NCBI GenBank assembly: GCA_028066595.1
Contig: JALCBJ010000001.1
Span: forward strand, 20,415 to 84,414
Length of the DNA stretch: 64,000 nt
DNA from: Thermoanaerobaculia bacterium
GTDB lineage: Bacteria > Acidobacteriota > Thermoanaerobaculia > Multivoradales > J023
Direction of reading: 5' to 3'
Shown here: positions 43,089-51,239 of the stretch, piece by piece
Layout of the letters: each line of letters starts with the position of its first letter
Numbering within the stretch: the first letter of the stretch is position 1
Made by a program: the position numbers and the translations under genes
The notes under the pieces: generated by a model
The model's database searches: none
What the model saw: only the letters and a program-made list of their open reading frames with translations
What the model was told of the DNA's origin: nothing

Positions 43089-43994
43089 GTGCGTGTCCTG
43101 ATCACGGGCATCACGGGTTTCGTCGGCTGTCACCTGGCGAAACGCCTCACGGACCGCGGTCATTCGGTGGCGGGATTGGCCACCGATCCCGCCCGCTCGC
43201 CCCTCGGAGTCGAGGTTCGTTCGACCGATGTCTGCTGCGTCGAAGCGCTCCGTACCGCGGTCGAGGAGCTCGATCCCGAGGCCATCGTGCACCTGGCGGG
43301 GCTGTCGAGTGTAGGACGCTCCTGGGAGGCACCGGGCGACTACCTGCGGGTGAACTTCGGAGGCACACGCAACCTGGTCCACGTGGCCGAAGGGCGCAAG
43401 GTGGTCTTTGCTTCCAGCGCCGAGGTCTATGGCAAGGTGCCGGAGTCCGAACAGCCCATCGCCGAAGACCGCCCCCTCGACCCCAGATCGCCCTATGCCA
43501 TGACGAAGGCCTGCGCCGAGGAAGTGGCGCTCGACTACGATGCCATCGTCGTGCGCTCGTTCAATTCGATCGGCCCGGGTCAGGCGCGGCATTTCGCTCT
43601 GCCGTCCTTTGCTTCCCAACTGCGGAGCATCGCCCAGGCCGAGGCTCCACCGGTCCTCAGTGTCGGCGACCTGTCACCGCGCCGAGACTTCCTGCACGTG
43701 GCGGATGCGGTAGAAGGTTACGTCACCATCGTGGAACGCAGTGCACCCGGTGAGGTCTACAATCTGGCGAGCGGCTCAGCTCATTCCATTCGACACGCGC
43801 TCGACCGCCTGCGGGCCATTTCGGGCGTCGACGCCGAGGTAGAGATCGATCCACAGCGGGTGCGTCCGGTCGACGTTCCGCTCCTCCAGGGCGATGTCAG
43901 CAAGCTCCGGTCCCTCGGCTGGAGCCCGGAGCGAGATCTCGACGCCGCGCTCGAGGACATCTGGCAAGAGACACTGGCAGCCGAGACGACCTGA
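43089..43994 (+). CDS. GDP-6-deoxy-4-keto-mannose reductase-like (RMD)
   Basis: 301 residues from a GTG at 43089. VLITGITGFVGCHLAKRL, HLAGLSSVGRSWEAPGDYL, FASSAEVYGKVPESEQPI, SPYAMTKACAEEVAL and RSFNSIGPGQ are short-chain reductase motifs; it starts two bases after the dehydratase gene, which supports the pair function. The likely product is GDP-D-rhamnose or GDP-L-fucose-type sugar for polysaccharide. Which epimer is made cannot be read from the sequence. Confidence 0.8.
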   Translation: MRVLITGITGFVGCHLAKRLTDRGHSVAGLATDPARSPLGVEVRSTDVCCVEALRTAVEELDPEAIVHLAGLSSVGRSWEAPGDYLRVNFGGTRNLVHVAEGRKVVFASSAEVYGKVPESEQPIAEDRPLDPRSPYAMTKACAEEVALDYDAIVVRSFNSIGPGQARHFALPSFASQLRSIAQAEAPPVLSVGDLSPRRDFLHVADAVEGYVTIVERSAPGEVYNLASGSAHSIRHALDRLRAISGVDAEVEIDPQRVRPVDVPLLQGDVSKLRSLGWSPERDLDAALEDIWQETLAAETT

Positions 43995-44006
43995 TAGGAG
44001 CATGCG

Positions 44007-45014
44007 ATGAAGATCCTGGTCACGGGAGGAACCGGCTTCCTCGGCCGCCGCATGGTAGAGCGTCTGGCGCCGAATCACGACTTGCGCCTGTTGGTGCGCA
44101 AGACGTCGGACCGCAGCCGTTTTCCGGACAACGTCACGTTCGCCGAGGGCGACGTCACCGACGCTGCCAGTCTCGAGGCTGCGGCCGAGGGCTGCGACGC
44201 CATTCTCCACGCTGCCGCCCTGGTCAAGATCCTGGCGCCCTCGGCGGACTTCGACCGCATCAACGTCCGGGGTCTGGACCATGTGCTCGCCGCCGGCGAA
44301 AAGGTGGGTGTCGAGAGGATCGTCTACGTATCGAGCTTCATGGCTCTGGGGCCTACCGAAAACGGTCCGGAACGCATGCTGGACGAGTCGGCCCCCGCTC
44401 GCGATCGCAAGTGGATCAACGACTACGAGCGCACCAAGACCCTATCCGATCGCGCGGCACGCAGGGCCATCGAAAACGGAGCGCCCCTCTGCGTGGTGTA
44501 TCCCGGGGTCATCTACGGCCCAGGTGAGCTGACCGAGGGAAACATCGTCGTCCGCCATGTTCTCGATCTCGTGAACGGTCAGCTTCCCGCTCTGCTCGGC
44601 AAGCCCCAGCGCATCTGGAACTACTCTTTCGTCGAGGATGTGGCGTCCGGCATCGTCCGTGTGCTCGAGGACGCCCCCCTCGGCGAACGGTATGTGCTCG
44701 CGGGCGACAACGTCACGCAAGGACGCTTCTACGAGATCGTCGGGGAGCAGACCGGGGTCAAGATGCCGAGCCTGCGCATGCCCGATTTCCTGGCCAAGAC
44801 CTCGGGCTTTTTCATGAAGTCCTGGGCTCAGATGTTCGGCGGCACTCCGAAGCTGACGCCGGATCTCGTAGACGTCTATACCCATGACTGGGCGCTGTCG
44901 TCGAGAAAGGCCCAGGAAGAGATCGGCTACACCTATCGCAGTTTCGAGGAGGGTCTGCAGGCGACGCTCGAGTGGCTGAGCGAAGAAGGGATCTGGCCCG
45001 CGCGACGCTCCTGA
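44007..45014 (+). CDS. NAD-dependent epimerase/dehydratase (dihydroflavonol-reductase-like)
   Basis: 335 residues. ILVTGGTGFLGRRMVERLA is the Rossmann start, ILHAAALVKILAPSADFD and YVSSFMALGPTENG follow, and the YERTK (YxxxK) catalytic pair is visible in NDYERTKTLSDRAA. VYPGVIYGPGELTEGNIV then NYSFVEDVASGIVRVLE is the extended-SDR substrate region. The last 100 residues are long for the family, ending with an EEG-rich helix. Substrate unknown; it may act on a prenyl, sterol-like or sugar intermediate next to the following genes. Confidence 0.85.
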   Translation: MKILVTGGTGFLGRRMVERLAPNHDLRLLVRKTSDRSRFPDNVTFAEGDVTDAASLEAAAEGCDAILHAAALVKILAPSADFDRINVRGLDHVLAAGEKVGVERIVYVSSFMALGPTENGPERMLDESAPARDRKWINDYERTKTLSDRAARRAIENGAPLCVVYPGVIYGPGELTEGNIVVRHVLDLVNGQLPALLGKPQRIWNYSFVEDVASGIVRVLEDAPLGERYVLAGDNVTQGRFYEIVGEQTGVKMPSLRMPDFLAKTSGFFMKSWAQMFGGTPKLTPDLVDVYTHDWALSSRKAQEEIGYTYRSFEEGLQATLEWLSEEGIWPARRS

Positions 45015-45022
45015 GCCAACCC

Positions 45023-46399
45023 ATGGAACAAGCAGAAACGCCAGGTAGGTCCGGCCGACTCACCGCCCGCGAGCTCGCGCGCAAGGTCGTCCATATGGGC
45101 GTAGGCCTCATCGCCTTCGCGGTCGTTTTCCTGGGACCGGCCTATTCGGCCCTGTGCGCCGTCGGTGCGGTGCTGATGAACGTCTTCTTACTCCCGCGGG
45201 CCGGCGGCAAGTTTCTCTGGCGTGAACACGAAGAGAAGCGCGGTGCGTCGATGGGCATCGTGCTTTACCCCACGGCGGTCCTATTTCTCATCCTGGCGTT
45301 TTGGAACCACCTGGAGGTGGTCGCGGCGATCTGGGCGATCCTCGCGTTCGGCGACGGTATGGCCTCGCTCGTCGGTATGACGGTGGGCGGTGCCCGTCTG
45401 CCGTGGAATCCCAAGAAGAGCTGGTCGGGCACCTTCGCCTATTGGTGTTTCGGTACCGCGGGAGCTGCCACTCTGCTCGCCTGGACGTTGCATCATCAGG
45501 GAGAGAGCTACTGCCTCGGTTACTTGATCTTCGCTGCCGCCGTCACGGCGCTGGTGGGTGCGGTGATCGAGAGTCAGCCCATCGGACTCGACGACAACAT
45601 CTCCGTGCCGTTGCTGGCTGCACTGGTGCTGCACGGCGTACTCATGGCGGAGCCCGCCTTCACGCAGGAGCTCCTCGTGGAGCGCTGGTTGCCGGCAATC
45701 CTGGTGGGTGTGGGCATCAATCTCGTGCTCGCGGTGCCTGCCTATCTCGCGCGCTCTGTCTCCGTATCAGGAGCCATCGCCGGTCTCTTCATCGGCACCG
45801 TGGTGTGGGCATCCCTCGGTTGGAGAGGCTGGGCTGTGCTGGTGGCGTTCTTCGTCATCGGTACCGGCGCCACCAAGCTCGGCTATCGGCGCAAGGCGGA
45901 GCAGAACCTGGCTCAGGAAGGTGGAGGGCGTCGCGGTGCCGGCCACGCCTTCGCCAATACCGGCGTGCCCATGATGGCCGCGTTCTTCGCCGCGACGACG
46001 CCCGCGGAACCCCTGTATCTCGCCGCGTTCGTCGCGGCGTTCGCCACCGCCACCGGCGACACCATGGGCTCCGAGATCGGTCAGCTCTGGGGACGCCGCA
46101 CGTTTCTCGTCACAACGCTCAAACCCGTTCCCCGGGGCACCGAAGGTGCCGTTTCCCTCGAGGGTACCCTCGCTGGCCTGTTCGGCTCCGCTTTCATCGC
46201 CTGCTTCGGCTGGGTACTTGGCTTCTATGGCCCGGCAGTCGCCGGCCTCGTCACCCTGGCAGCCTTCCTCGGCACCACCCTTGAGAGCTTCCTCGGTGCC
46301 ACAGTGGAGAAGGCCGGGTTGCTCGACAACGAATCGGTGAATTTCCTCAACACCCTGATCGGCGCTCTACTCGCCGCTGGCTTCGTGGCTGTTCTTTGA
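45023..46399 (+). CDS. SEC59/VTE5-like plus DUF92/VTE6-like fused membrane protein
   Basis: 458 residues with 11-12 hydrophobic segments. The N-terminal half (KVVHMGVGLIAFA, EEKRGASMGIVLYPTAV, FGDGMASLVGMTVGG, WNPKKSWSGTFAYW) fits the dolichol/phytol kinase (SEC59/VTE5) type, with the GDG and KSWSG motifs. The C-terminal half (GAIAGLFIGTVVWASLGWRGW, GTGATKLGYRRKAEQNLAQ, GDTMGSEIGQLWGRRTFLV, EGAVSLEGTLAGLFGSAF) is DUF92, the phytyl-phosphate kinase (VTE6) family. Together they would convert a prenol to its diphosphate in two steps. The next gene is a prenyltransferase that could use it. Confidence 0.85.
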   Translation: MEQAETPGRSGRLTARELARKVVHMGVGLIAFAVVFLGPAYSALCAVGAVLMNVFLLPRAGGKFLWREHEEKRGASMGIVLYPTAVLFLILAFWNHLEVVAAIWAILAFGDGMASLVGMTVGGARLPWNPKKSWSGTFAYWCFGTAGAATLLAWTLHHQGESYCLGYLIFAAAVTALVGAVIESQPIGLDDNISVPLLAALVLHGVLMAEPAFTQELLVERWLPAILVGVGINLVLAVPAYLARSVSVSGAIAGLFIGTVVWASLGWRGWAVLVAFFVIGTGATKLGYRRKAEQNLAQEGGGRRGAGHAFANTGVPMMAAFFAATTPAEPLYLAAFVAAFATATGDTMGSEIGQLWGRRTFLVTTLKPVPRGTEGAVSLEGTLAGLFGSAFIACFGWVLGFYGPAVAGLVTLAAFLGTTLESFLGATVEKAGLLDNESVNFLNTLIGALLAAGFVAVL

Positions 46400-46430
46400 G
46401 ATCCCCGGCTCGATCCTGGATTCCCACCCC

Positions 46431-47417
46431 ATGAATAAGCTTCAGCTCTACATCCGTCTTGCGCGGCCCTTTACCCTCCTGCCGCCACTGCTGGGCATTC
46501 TGTCCGGTGCCATTTGCGCCTTCGGCTCCGCACACAACCCTGATCCCGACAGCAGGGTCACGCTGTCGGTCGTCCTCACGGTTCTGCTCGGTTCGCTATG
46601 CGCCAGCCTGATGAACGCCGGCTCCAACGCGATCAACCAGATCTACGACCTCGAGATCGATCGTGTGAACAAGCCACACCGCCCTCTGTGCACCGGTGAG
46701 CTGTCTCTGCGCGAGGGCTGGGCATTCACCTGGATCATGTACGCCCTGGCCCTCATCCCGACGTGGCTGGTGGTTGTCTACCCCTACAACTCGTTCTCCG
46801 AGAAGCTCTTCGCGCCGCTGAAGTACCACGAGACGTTCTTCATCTACCTCGCCGGACTGATCTTCACCTTCATCTATTCCGCACCACAGCTGGGCCGGAC
46901 CAAGGAGAACGGCTTCTGGGCCAACCTCACGATCGCCATCCCGCGGGGCTGCCTGCTCAAGGTCGCGGGTTGGGCCATGGTGGCTCATATCTGGCATGTC
47001 GAGCCCTGGTACATCGGAGGGGTCATCGCCCTGTTTCTGATGGGAGCCGCTTCCACCAAGGACTTCGCCGACATCGAAGGCGACCGAGCCGGAGGCTGCA
47101 AGACTCCGCCCATTCTCTACGGCCCGAAGAAGGCCGCCTACATCATCAGCCCCTTCTTCGTCTTTCCCTGGGTCTTCCTGCCTCTGGGCGTGCGTATTCC
47201 CGACCCCCAGAATCCCGAGCACCCCATCCTCACCGGCAACCCTACACTGCTCACCTGGCTCGGCGTGATCATGTTCCTCTGGGGCCTCTACACCGTCTAC
47301 CTCATCCTCCGCGACCCTGACGAGCTCACGCGCTTGGAGAACCATCCGTCGTGGAAACACATGTACATGATGATGATGTTCGTGCAAATCGGCCTTGCTG
47401 CTGCGTACGTACTTTAG
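46431..47417 (+). CDS. UbiA-family prenyltransferase
   Basis: 328 residues with about eight hydrophobic segments. The first Asp motif is visible as N66-x2-N69-x3-D73-x3-D77 (NAINQIYDLEID) followed by RVNKPHRPL, and the second as KDFADIEGDRAGG near residue 210. These bind Mg-prenyl diphosphate. The variant NxxNxxxDxxxD is closest to UbiA members for chlorophyll/homogentisate/digeranylgeranylglyceryl-phosphate type acceptors. Acceptor unknown. It lies 31 bp after the prenol-kinase-like gene, so salvage and use of an isoprenoid alcohol may be coupled. Confidence 0.9.
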   Translation: MNKLQLYIRLARPFTLLPPLLGILSGAICAFGSAHNPDPDSRVTLSVVLTVLLGSLCASLMNAGSNAINQIYDLEIDRVNKPHRPLCTGELSLREGWAFTWIMYALALIPTWLVVVYPYNSFSEKLFAPLKYHETFFIYLAGLIFTFIYSAPQLGRTKENGFWANLTIAIPRGCLLKVAGWAMVAHIWHVEPWYIGGVIALFLMGAASTKDFADIEGDRAGGCKTPPILYGPKKAAYIISPFFVFPWVFLPLGVRIPDPQNPEHPILTGNPTLLTWLGVIMFLWGLYTVYLILRDPDELTRLENHPSWKHMYMMMMFVQIGLAAAYVL

Positions 47418-47446
47418 CTGCTGACCACGGGGGGTAGGAGGTTTTG

Positions 47447-47605
47447 TTGTTGATCGACTTCGTATCGTTTCCTCTGATCCTGCGAACTTCGTACGGCAGC
47501 CAAGACTGGAAACTAGCGACCAGGGAGCGCCTAGAAATCGGCACGGTGTCAGCGGTAGCCGCGCTCGTTCTGATCGGTCTTGGGATGTTCATAAGCCATC
47601 AATAG
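47447..47605 (+). CDS. Small single-span membrane protein (52 aa)
   Basis: 52 residues from a TTG at 47447 (a TTG at 47444 or 47450 is also possible). AGGAGG lies at 47436-47441, at the right spacing. The peptide begins MLIDFVSFPLILRTS and ends with a hydrophobic segment, VSAVAALVLIGLGMFISHQ, so a single helix near the C terminus is likely. It lies 29 bp after the UbiA gene and 10 bp before the nitrilase gene. No family is recognised. Confidence 0.5.
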   Translation: MLIDFVSFPLILRTSYGSQDWKLATRERLEIGTVSAVAALVLIGLGMFISHQ

Positions 47606-47615
47606 GGCGATACAT

Positions 47616-48410
47616 ATGCCTCCCCTCGTCCGAATCGCCCTTGCCAACATTCGCTACCCTACGACGCCCGACGAGTCCATCGAGCTGACGGCCTCTGCCG
47701 TGGAACGGGCCTCGGACGCAGGCGCCGAGGTCGTCTGTTTCCCAGAGTGCTACATACCGGGCTACCGCGGCCTGGGTCGTTCCGCTCCGCCCCCGGATGC
47801 GAGCTTTCTCGATCGGGCGTGGGCGGAGGTGGCGGCGGTCGCTGCTCGCCGCGGCATCGCGGTCGTTCTGGGCACCGAGCGACTGACTGAAGGTGACCTC
47901 TTGGCGTCTGCCATCGTGATCGACAACGACGGAGAGGTCCTCGGATTCCAAGACAAGGTGCAGGTCGACCCTTCGGAGGAAGGGACCTACACGCCCGCCG
48001 AGGGCCGCCAGGTCTTCCAGGTGGGTCCGCTGACCTTTGGCGTCGCCATCTGCCACGAAGGGTGGCGCTATCCAGAGACCGTCCGATGGGCTGTCCGACG
48101 GGGTGCCCATCTCGTATTTCATCCACACATTGACGAAGCGGAGCCCGGCTCCTTCCGCCCCAGCTGGTTCGCCGATCCGGCCAATTCGTTTCACGAGAAA
48201 GCTCTGCTCTGCCGGGCCGCCGAGAACACGTGCTACGTGGCGTCCGTGAACTACGCCAGCGACGGCTCTCCGACGACGTCCGCGGTCGTCGATCCTGACG
48301 GCGCCGTGGTTTGCTGGCAGCCCTACGGCGAAGAGGGCGTCTTGACCGCGGATCTCGACCTTTCTCGGGCGACCGGCTTTCTGGCCAGGCGCCTTCGTCC
48401 CCTGAGCTGA
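47616..48410 (+). CDS. Carbon-nitrogen hydrolase (nitrilase superfamily)
   Basis: 264 residues. The catalytic triad is visible: Glu44 in FPECYIPGY, Lys114 in FQDKVQVDPSEE and Cys146 in VAICHEGWRYPE. The order and spacing match the superfamily. It cleaves or transfers non-peptide carbon-nitrogen bonds (amides, nitriles or carbamoyls); the subfamily is not clear. ATG at 47616, 10 bases after the sORF stop, with a weak AGGG site. No signal peptide, so cytoplasmic. Confidence 0.9.
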   Translation: MPPLVRIALANIRYPTTPDESIELTASAVERASDAGAEVVCFPECYIPGYRGLGRSAPPPDASFLDRAWAEVAAVAARRGIAVVLGTERLTEGDLLASAIVIDNDGEVLGFQDKVQVDPSEEGTYTPAEGRQVFQVGPLTFGVAICHEGWRYPETVRWAVRRGAHLVFHPHIDEAEPGSFRPSWFADPANSFHEKALLCRAAENTCYVASVNYASDGSPTTSAVVDPDGAVVCWQPYGEEGVLTADLDLSRATGFLARRLRPLS

Positions 48411-48457
48411 CGGGTAAGGCTCGCGCGGCGATTTCGCGGATCGGTCACAATACGGCC

Positions 48458-49000
48458 ATGACGCCTCGGACCATCGGGTCCTCCGAAAGACTGCGTACCG
48501 AACGCCTGTCGTTGATTCCGTTCGGCCCCGAGCATGTGGACGATCTCCACGCACTCTGGACCGACCCGGACGTCCGACGCTATCTGTGGGACGACGAGGT
48601 CATCTCTCGCGAGGTCGCGTCCAGCGTGGTGAAAGCCAGCCTCGCCTCGTTTCGCAAGTACGGTTTTGGCTTCTGGGTGCTTCTTCCTTCGGGCGGCGAC
48701 GACATCGTCGGTTTCGCAGGCCTTCGACCGTTCGGAGTGGATGGAGAGATCGAGCTGCTTTACGGACTCGAGCCGAACAGCTGGGGCCGCGGACTCGCCA
48801 CCGAGGCGGCGCGGGCTGTTCTCCGGCATGGCTTCTCGGCCGTTGGCCTCACGACGATTTTCGCAGGCGCCGACCCGCCCAACATCGCATCACTGCAAGT
48901 GATGGATCGGCTCGGATTCGGAGACGAGCATCGAAGGGAGATCGATGGAGTCGAGTCGATCTACCGCTCCCTCGATTCGTTCTCCCTCGATCGAGTCTGA
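48458..49000 (+). CDS. GNAT acetyltransferase (RimJ/RimL-like)
   Basis: 180 residues. RLRTERLSLIPFGPEHVDDL is the RimJ-like start, LLYGLEPNSWGRGLATEAARA holds the acetyl-CoA pyrophosphate loop (R/Q-x-x-G-x-G/A as WGRGLATE), and ADPPNIASLQVMDRLGF is the last helix and strand. The ATG at 48458 gives the family N terminus; upstream the frame overlaps the nitrilase gene. Substrate (N-terminus, ribosomal protein or small molecule) unknown. Confidence 0.85.
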   Translation: MTPRTIGSSERLRTERLSLIPFGPEHVDDLHALWTDPDVRRYLWDDEVISREVASSVVKASLASFRKYGFGFWVLLPSGGDDIVGFAGLRPFGVDGEIELLYGLEPNSWGRGLATEAARAVLRHGFSAVGLTTIFAGADPPNIASLQVMDRLGFGDEHRREIDGVESIYRSLDSFSLDRV

Positions 49001-49076
49001 TGCACCTACCTGGGGATCGATCGCGGGCGTTCCTGCCGACTCCTTCCGATTCCCCGAAATACCGTGCGGGACATCC

Positions 49077-49796
49077 ATGAAGGAATCGGATCTCTATCCG
49101 CCCGTCAAGCGGTTCTTGGAGTCTCAGGGCTACGAGGCGAAGGGCGAAGTCCAGGACTGCGACGTCGTTGCGATTCGGGGCACGGAGCTACCGGTGGTCG
49201 TGGAGCTGAAACGCTCCCTGATCATGAACGTGATGCTTCAGGCGGTGGACCGATTGCTGCTCACACCCAAGGTGTACGTCGGTGTTCCCAAACGCTGTGC
49301 CTCCCTGAGCCGTCAGCGGAAACGCGTCGTCAAGTTGTTCAGAATGCTCGGGCTCGGACTCTTGGCGATCGATTGCCACAGGGAGCCCGGTAGTGTGGAG
49401 GTGCTTCTCGACCCGGGCGCGTATCGGCCCCGCCAGTCGAGGTTCCGGCAAGAGCGCTTGCTTGGCGAATTCGCTCGACGGGTCGGCGATCCGAACCTCG
49501 GAGGCATCGAGAAGCGAAAGGGCATCATGACGGCCTATCGCCAGCGAGCAGTTTCGATCGCCCAGTTCCTCAGCCTGCAGGGACCGACCAAAGCATCCCG
49601 CATCGCTCAATCCCTCGGGGAGCCCCAGGCCCGGGGCATCCTGTACCGGGACGTCTATGGTTGGTTCGATCGAGTGTCGTTCGGTGTCTATGCGCTGTCG
49701 CCTCGTGGCGAAGAAGAGCTGTCCCGCTGGCAAGGGAAACCAACTACCGTGTCTTCGGAATCACAGGGCTCTCCGGGGTCGCGGGGTTCGGAATGA
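49077..49796 (+). CDS. DUF2161 PDDEXK-like protein
   Basis: 239 residues. ESDLYPPVKRFLESQGYEAK starts the protein, then CDVVAIRGTELPVVVELKRS with the E-L-K of a PD-(D/E)XK core, and LMLQAVDRLLLTPKVYVGVP follows. This matches DUF2161 as I recall it. The C-terminal part (KRKGIMTAYRQRAVSIAQFL, SRIAQSLGEPQARGILY) is a winged-helix-like extension. It could be a nuclease or a DNA-related protein. The ATG at 49077 is preferred over in-frame starts upstream, which overlap the acetyltransferase gene. Confidence 0.8.
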   Translation: MKESDLYPPVKRFLESQGYEAKGEVQDCDVVAIRGTELPVVVELKRSLIMNVMLQAVDRLLLTPKVYVGVPKRCASLSRQRKRVVKLFRMLGLGLLAIDCHREPGSVEVLLDPGAYRPRQSRFRQERLLGEFARRVGDPNLGGIEKRKGIMTAYRQRAVSIAQFLSLQGPTKASRIAQSLGEPQARGILYRDVYGWFDRVSFGVYALSPRGEEELSRWQGKPTTVSSESQGSPGSRGSE

Positions 49797-49809
49797 GAAG
49801 CGTACGGGT

Positions 49810-50274
49810 ATGTCAGACGTGAGCCCCTACTCCATTCGCCAGCTCGGCTCTGACGATCTGGATCTGATGGACGGCCTCTTGACGATGTTCGGCAAGGCCT
49901 TCGACGAGGTTGCGGTATACGACGGGAACCGACCCGCGGCGAGCTATCTCCGTGACCTGCTGGACCGGGACTCGTTCCTGGCGCTCGTGGCGCTGGGCGG
50001 CGGTCGCGTCGTGGGAGGCCTAACGGCCTACGTCCTGAGGAAGTTCGAACAGGAACGCAGCGAGGTCTACGTCTACGACCTGGCGGTCGCGGCCGAGCAC
50101 CGGCGCCGCGGCGTCGCGACGGCTCTGATCCAGGAGCTCAAGTCTCTTGCCGCAGAGCGCGGCGCCTACGTGATCTTCATTCAGGCCGACAAGGGTGACG
50201 AGCCGGCGACCGCTCTCTATTCGAAGCTGGGGATCCGCGAGGAAGTGCTGCACTTCGACATCCTGGTGGATTGA
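49810..50274 (+). CDS. AAC(3)-I-like aminoglycoside N-acetyltransferase
   Basis: 154 residues. VAVYDGNRPAASYLRDLLDR, then LTAYVLRKFEQERSEVYVY, DLAVAAEHRRRGVATALIQE, AYVIFIQADKGDEPATALY and SKLGIREEVLHFDI line up along the full length of AAC(3)-Ia as I recall it, including the EHRRRGVATALI acetyl-CoA loop. Resistance activity is plausible but unproven; the natural substrate may differ. It lies 13 bp after the DUF2161 gene in a chromosomal run with no integron or transposase, so it looks resident rather than mobile. Confidence 0.85.
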   Translation: MSDVSPYSIRQLGSDDLDLMDGLLTMFGKAFDEVAVYDGNRPAASYLRDLLDRDSFLALVALGGGRVVGGLTAYVLRKFEQERSEVYVYDLAVAAEHRRRGVATALIQELKSLAAERGAYVIFIQADKGDEPATALYSKLGIREEVLHFDILVD

Positions 50275-50406
50275 GACTGAACCGTTTTTTCGATCTCGGG
50301 CATGGGTCGTTTCAACACCATCGGTCCTCCCAAGGAGCCGACGAGTGGTTCTTCCCTATCCGCGGGGTTGCGCTCTTCTCGGCTCGTCGTGAACAATCAG
50401 CCTGTC

Positions 50407-51231
50407 ATGTCCGATCTTCCTTCCCCATCATCCGCCGCGAGTCGTCTTCCCGTCGGATCGGCCGCGCTCGTCGTCGGCCATCCAGGACACGAGATGCGGG
50501 TTCACAGCTGGCTCAATAAGGTACGTCCCACTGTCTTCGTACTGACCGACGGCTCCGGCCATGGAGATCGAGGCCGCATCGGATCCACCGCTGACGTCTT
50601 GACCTCGGCAGGTGCGGCCAAAGGATCCATCTTCGGGCGGCTGACGGACCGCCAGGCCTATGAGCTCATCCTGGAGCATCGAACAGAGGAGCTGAAGGGC
50701 CTGGTTCGCGAGCTGGCCGACGGACTGGAGCAGCTTCGACCTGCGTACGTTCTGAGCGACGCGGTGGAGGGACTCAACCCCGTCCACGACCTCTGCTGCG
50801 TGCTCACGGTCGCAGCACTGGAGCTCCTCTTCTCACGCTTCGCGATCCGCGTCGATCACTACGAGTTCGTACTGGCCGAAGCTCCGGCAGCACGCCGGTC
50901 GAAGAACGAGGACACGATCTTCTACCGGCTCTCCGACGCGGAGCTACAACGCAAGCTGGACCGTGCTCGGGACTACGCCGAGCTCCGTCCGGAGGTGGAC
51001 TCTGCCCTCGCCGCCTGGGGAGAAGAGGCCTTTCGCCTCGAAGTGCTGCACCCGGTGAAGTCGCCGCGCAGTTTGCAAGAGATCGTCGGCGAACGTCCCT
51101 CCTACGAGGCGTTCGGAGCGCGTAGGCTAGAGGAAGGCGTGTACTCGACGCTGCTGCAATTCCATCAGCATTTCGAGCCCGTGGCGTCGTCGATCCTCGA
51201 GTGGTCCGGCGCGATACGCCCACTCCCGTAG
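50407..51231 (+). CDS. PIG-L/LmbE-like deacetylase with altered metal motif
   Basis: 274 residues. ALVVGHPGHEMRVHSWLNKV corresponds to the AHPDDE motif (Asp-Asp replaced by Gly-His), VFVLTDGSGHGDRG is the following strand and loop, and DAVEGLNPVHDLCC resembles the HxxDH-region that completes the zinc site. So metal ligands may be retained in another pattern. PIG-L enzymes N-deacetylate GlcNAc-type conjugates. The start is uncertain (ATG at 50407, or GTG 18 bases upstream); no ribosome site is visible. It lies 8 bp before a glycosyltransferase gene. Confidence 0.7.
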   Translation: MSDLPSPSSAASRLPVGSAALVVGHPGHEMRVHSWLNKVRPTVFVLTDGSGHGDRGRIGSTADVLTSAGAAKGSIFGRLTDRQAYELILEHRTEELKGLVRELADGLEQLRPAYVLSDAVEGLNPVHDLCCVLTVAALELLFSRFAIRVDHYEFVLAEAPAARRSKNEDTIFYRLSDAELQRKLDRARDYAELRPEVDSALAAWGEEAFRLEVLHPVKSPRSLQEIVGERPSYEAFGARRLEEGVYSTLLQFHQHFEPVASSILEWSGAIRPLP

Positions 51232-51239
51232 GCGCGACG

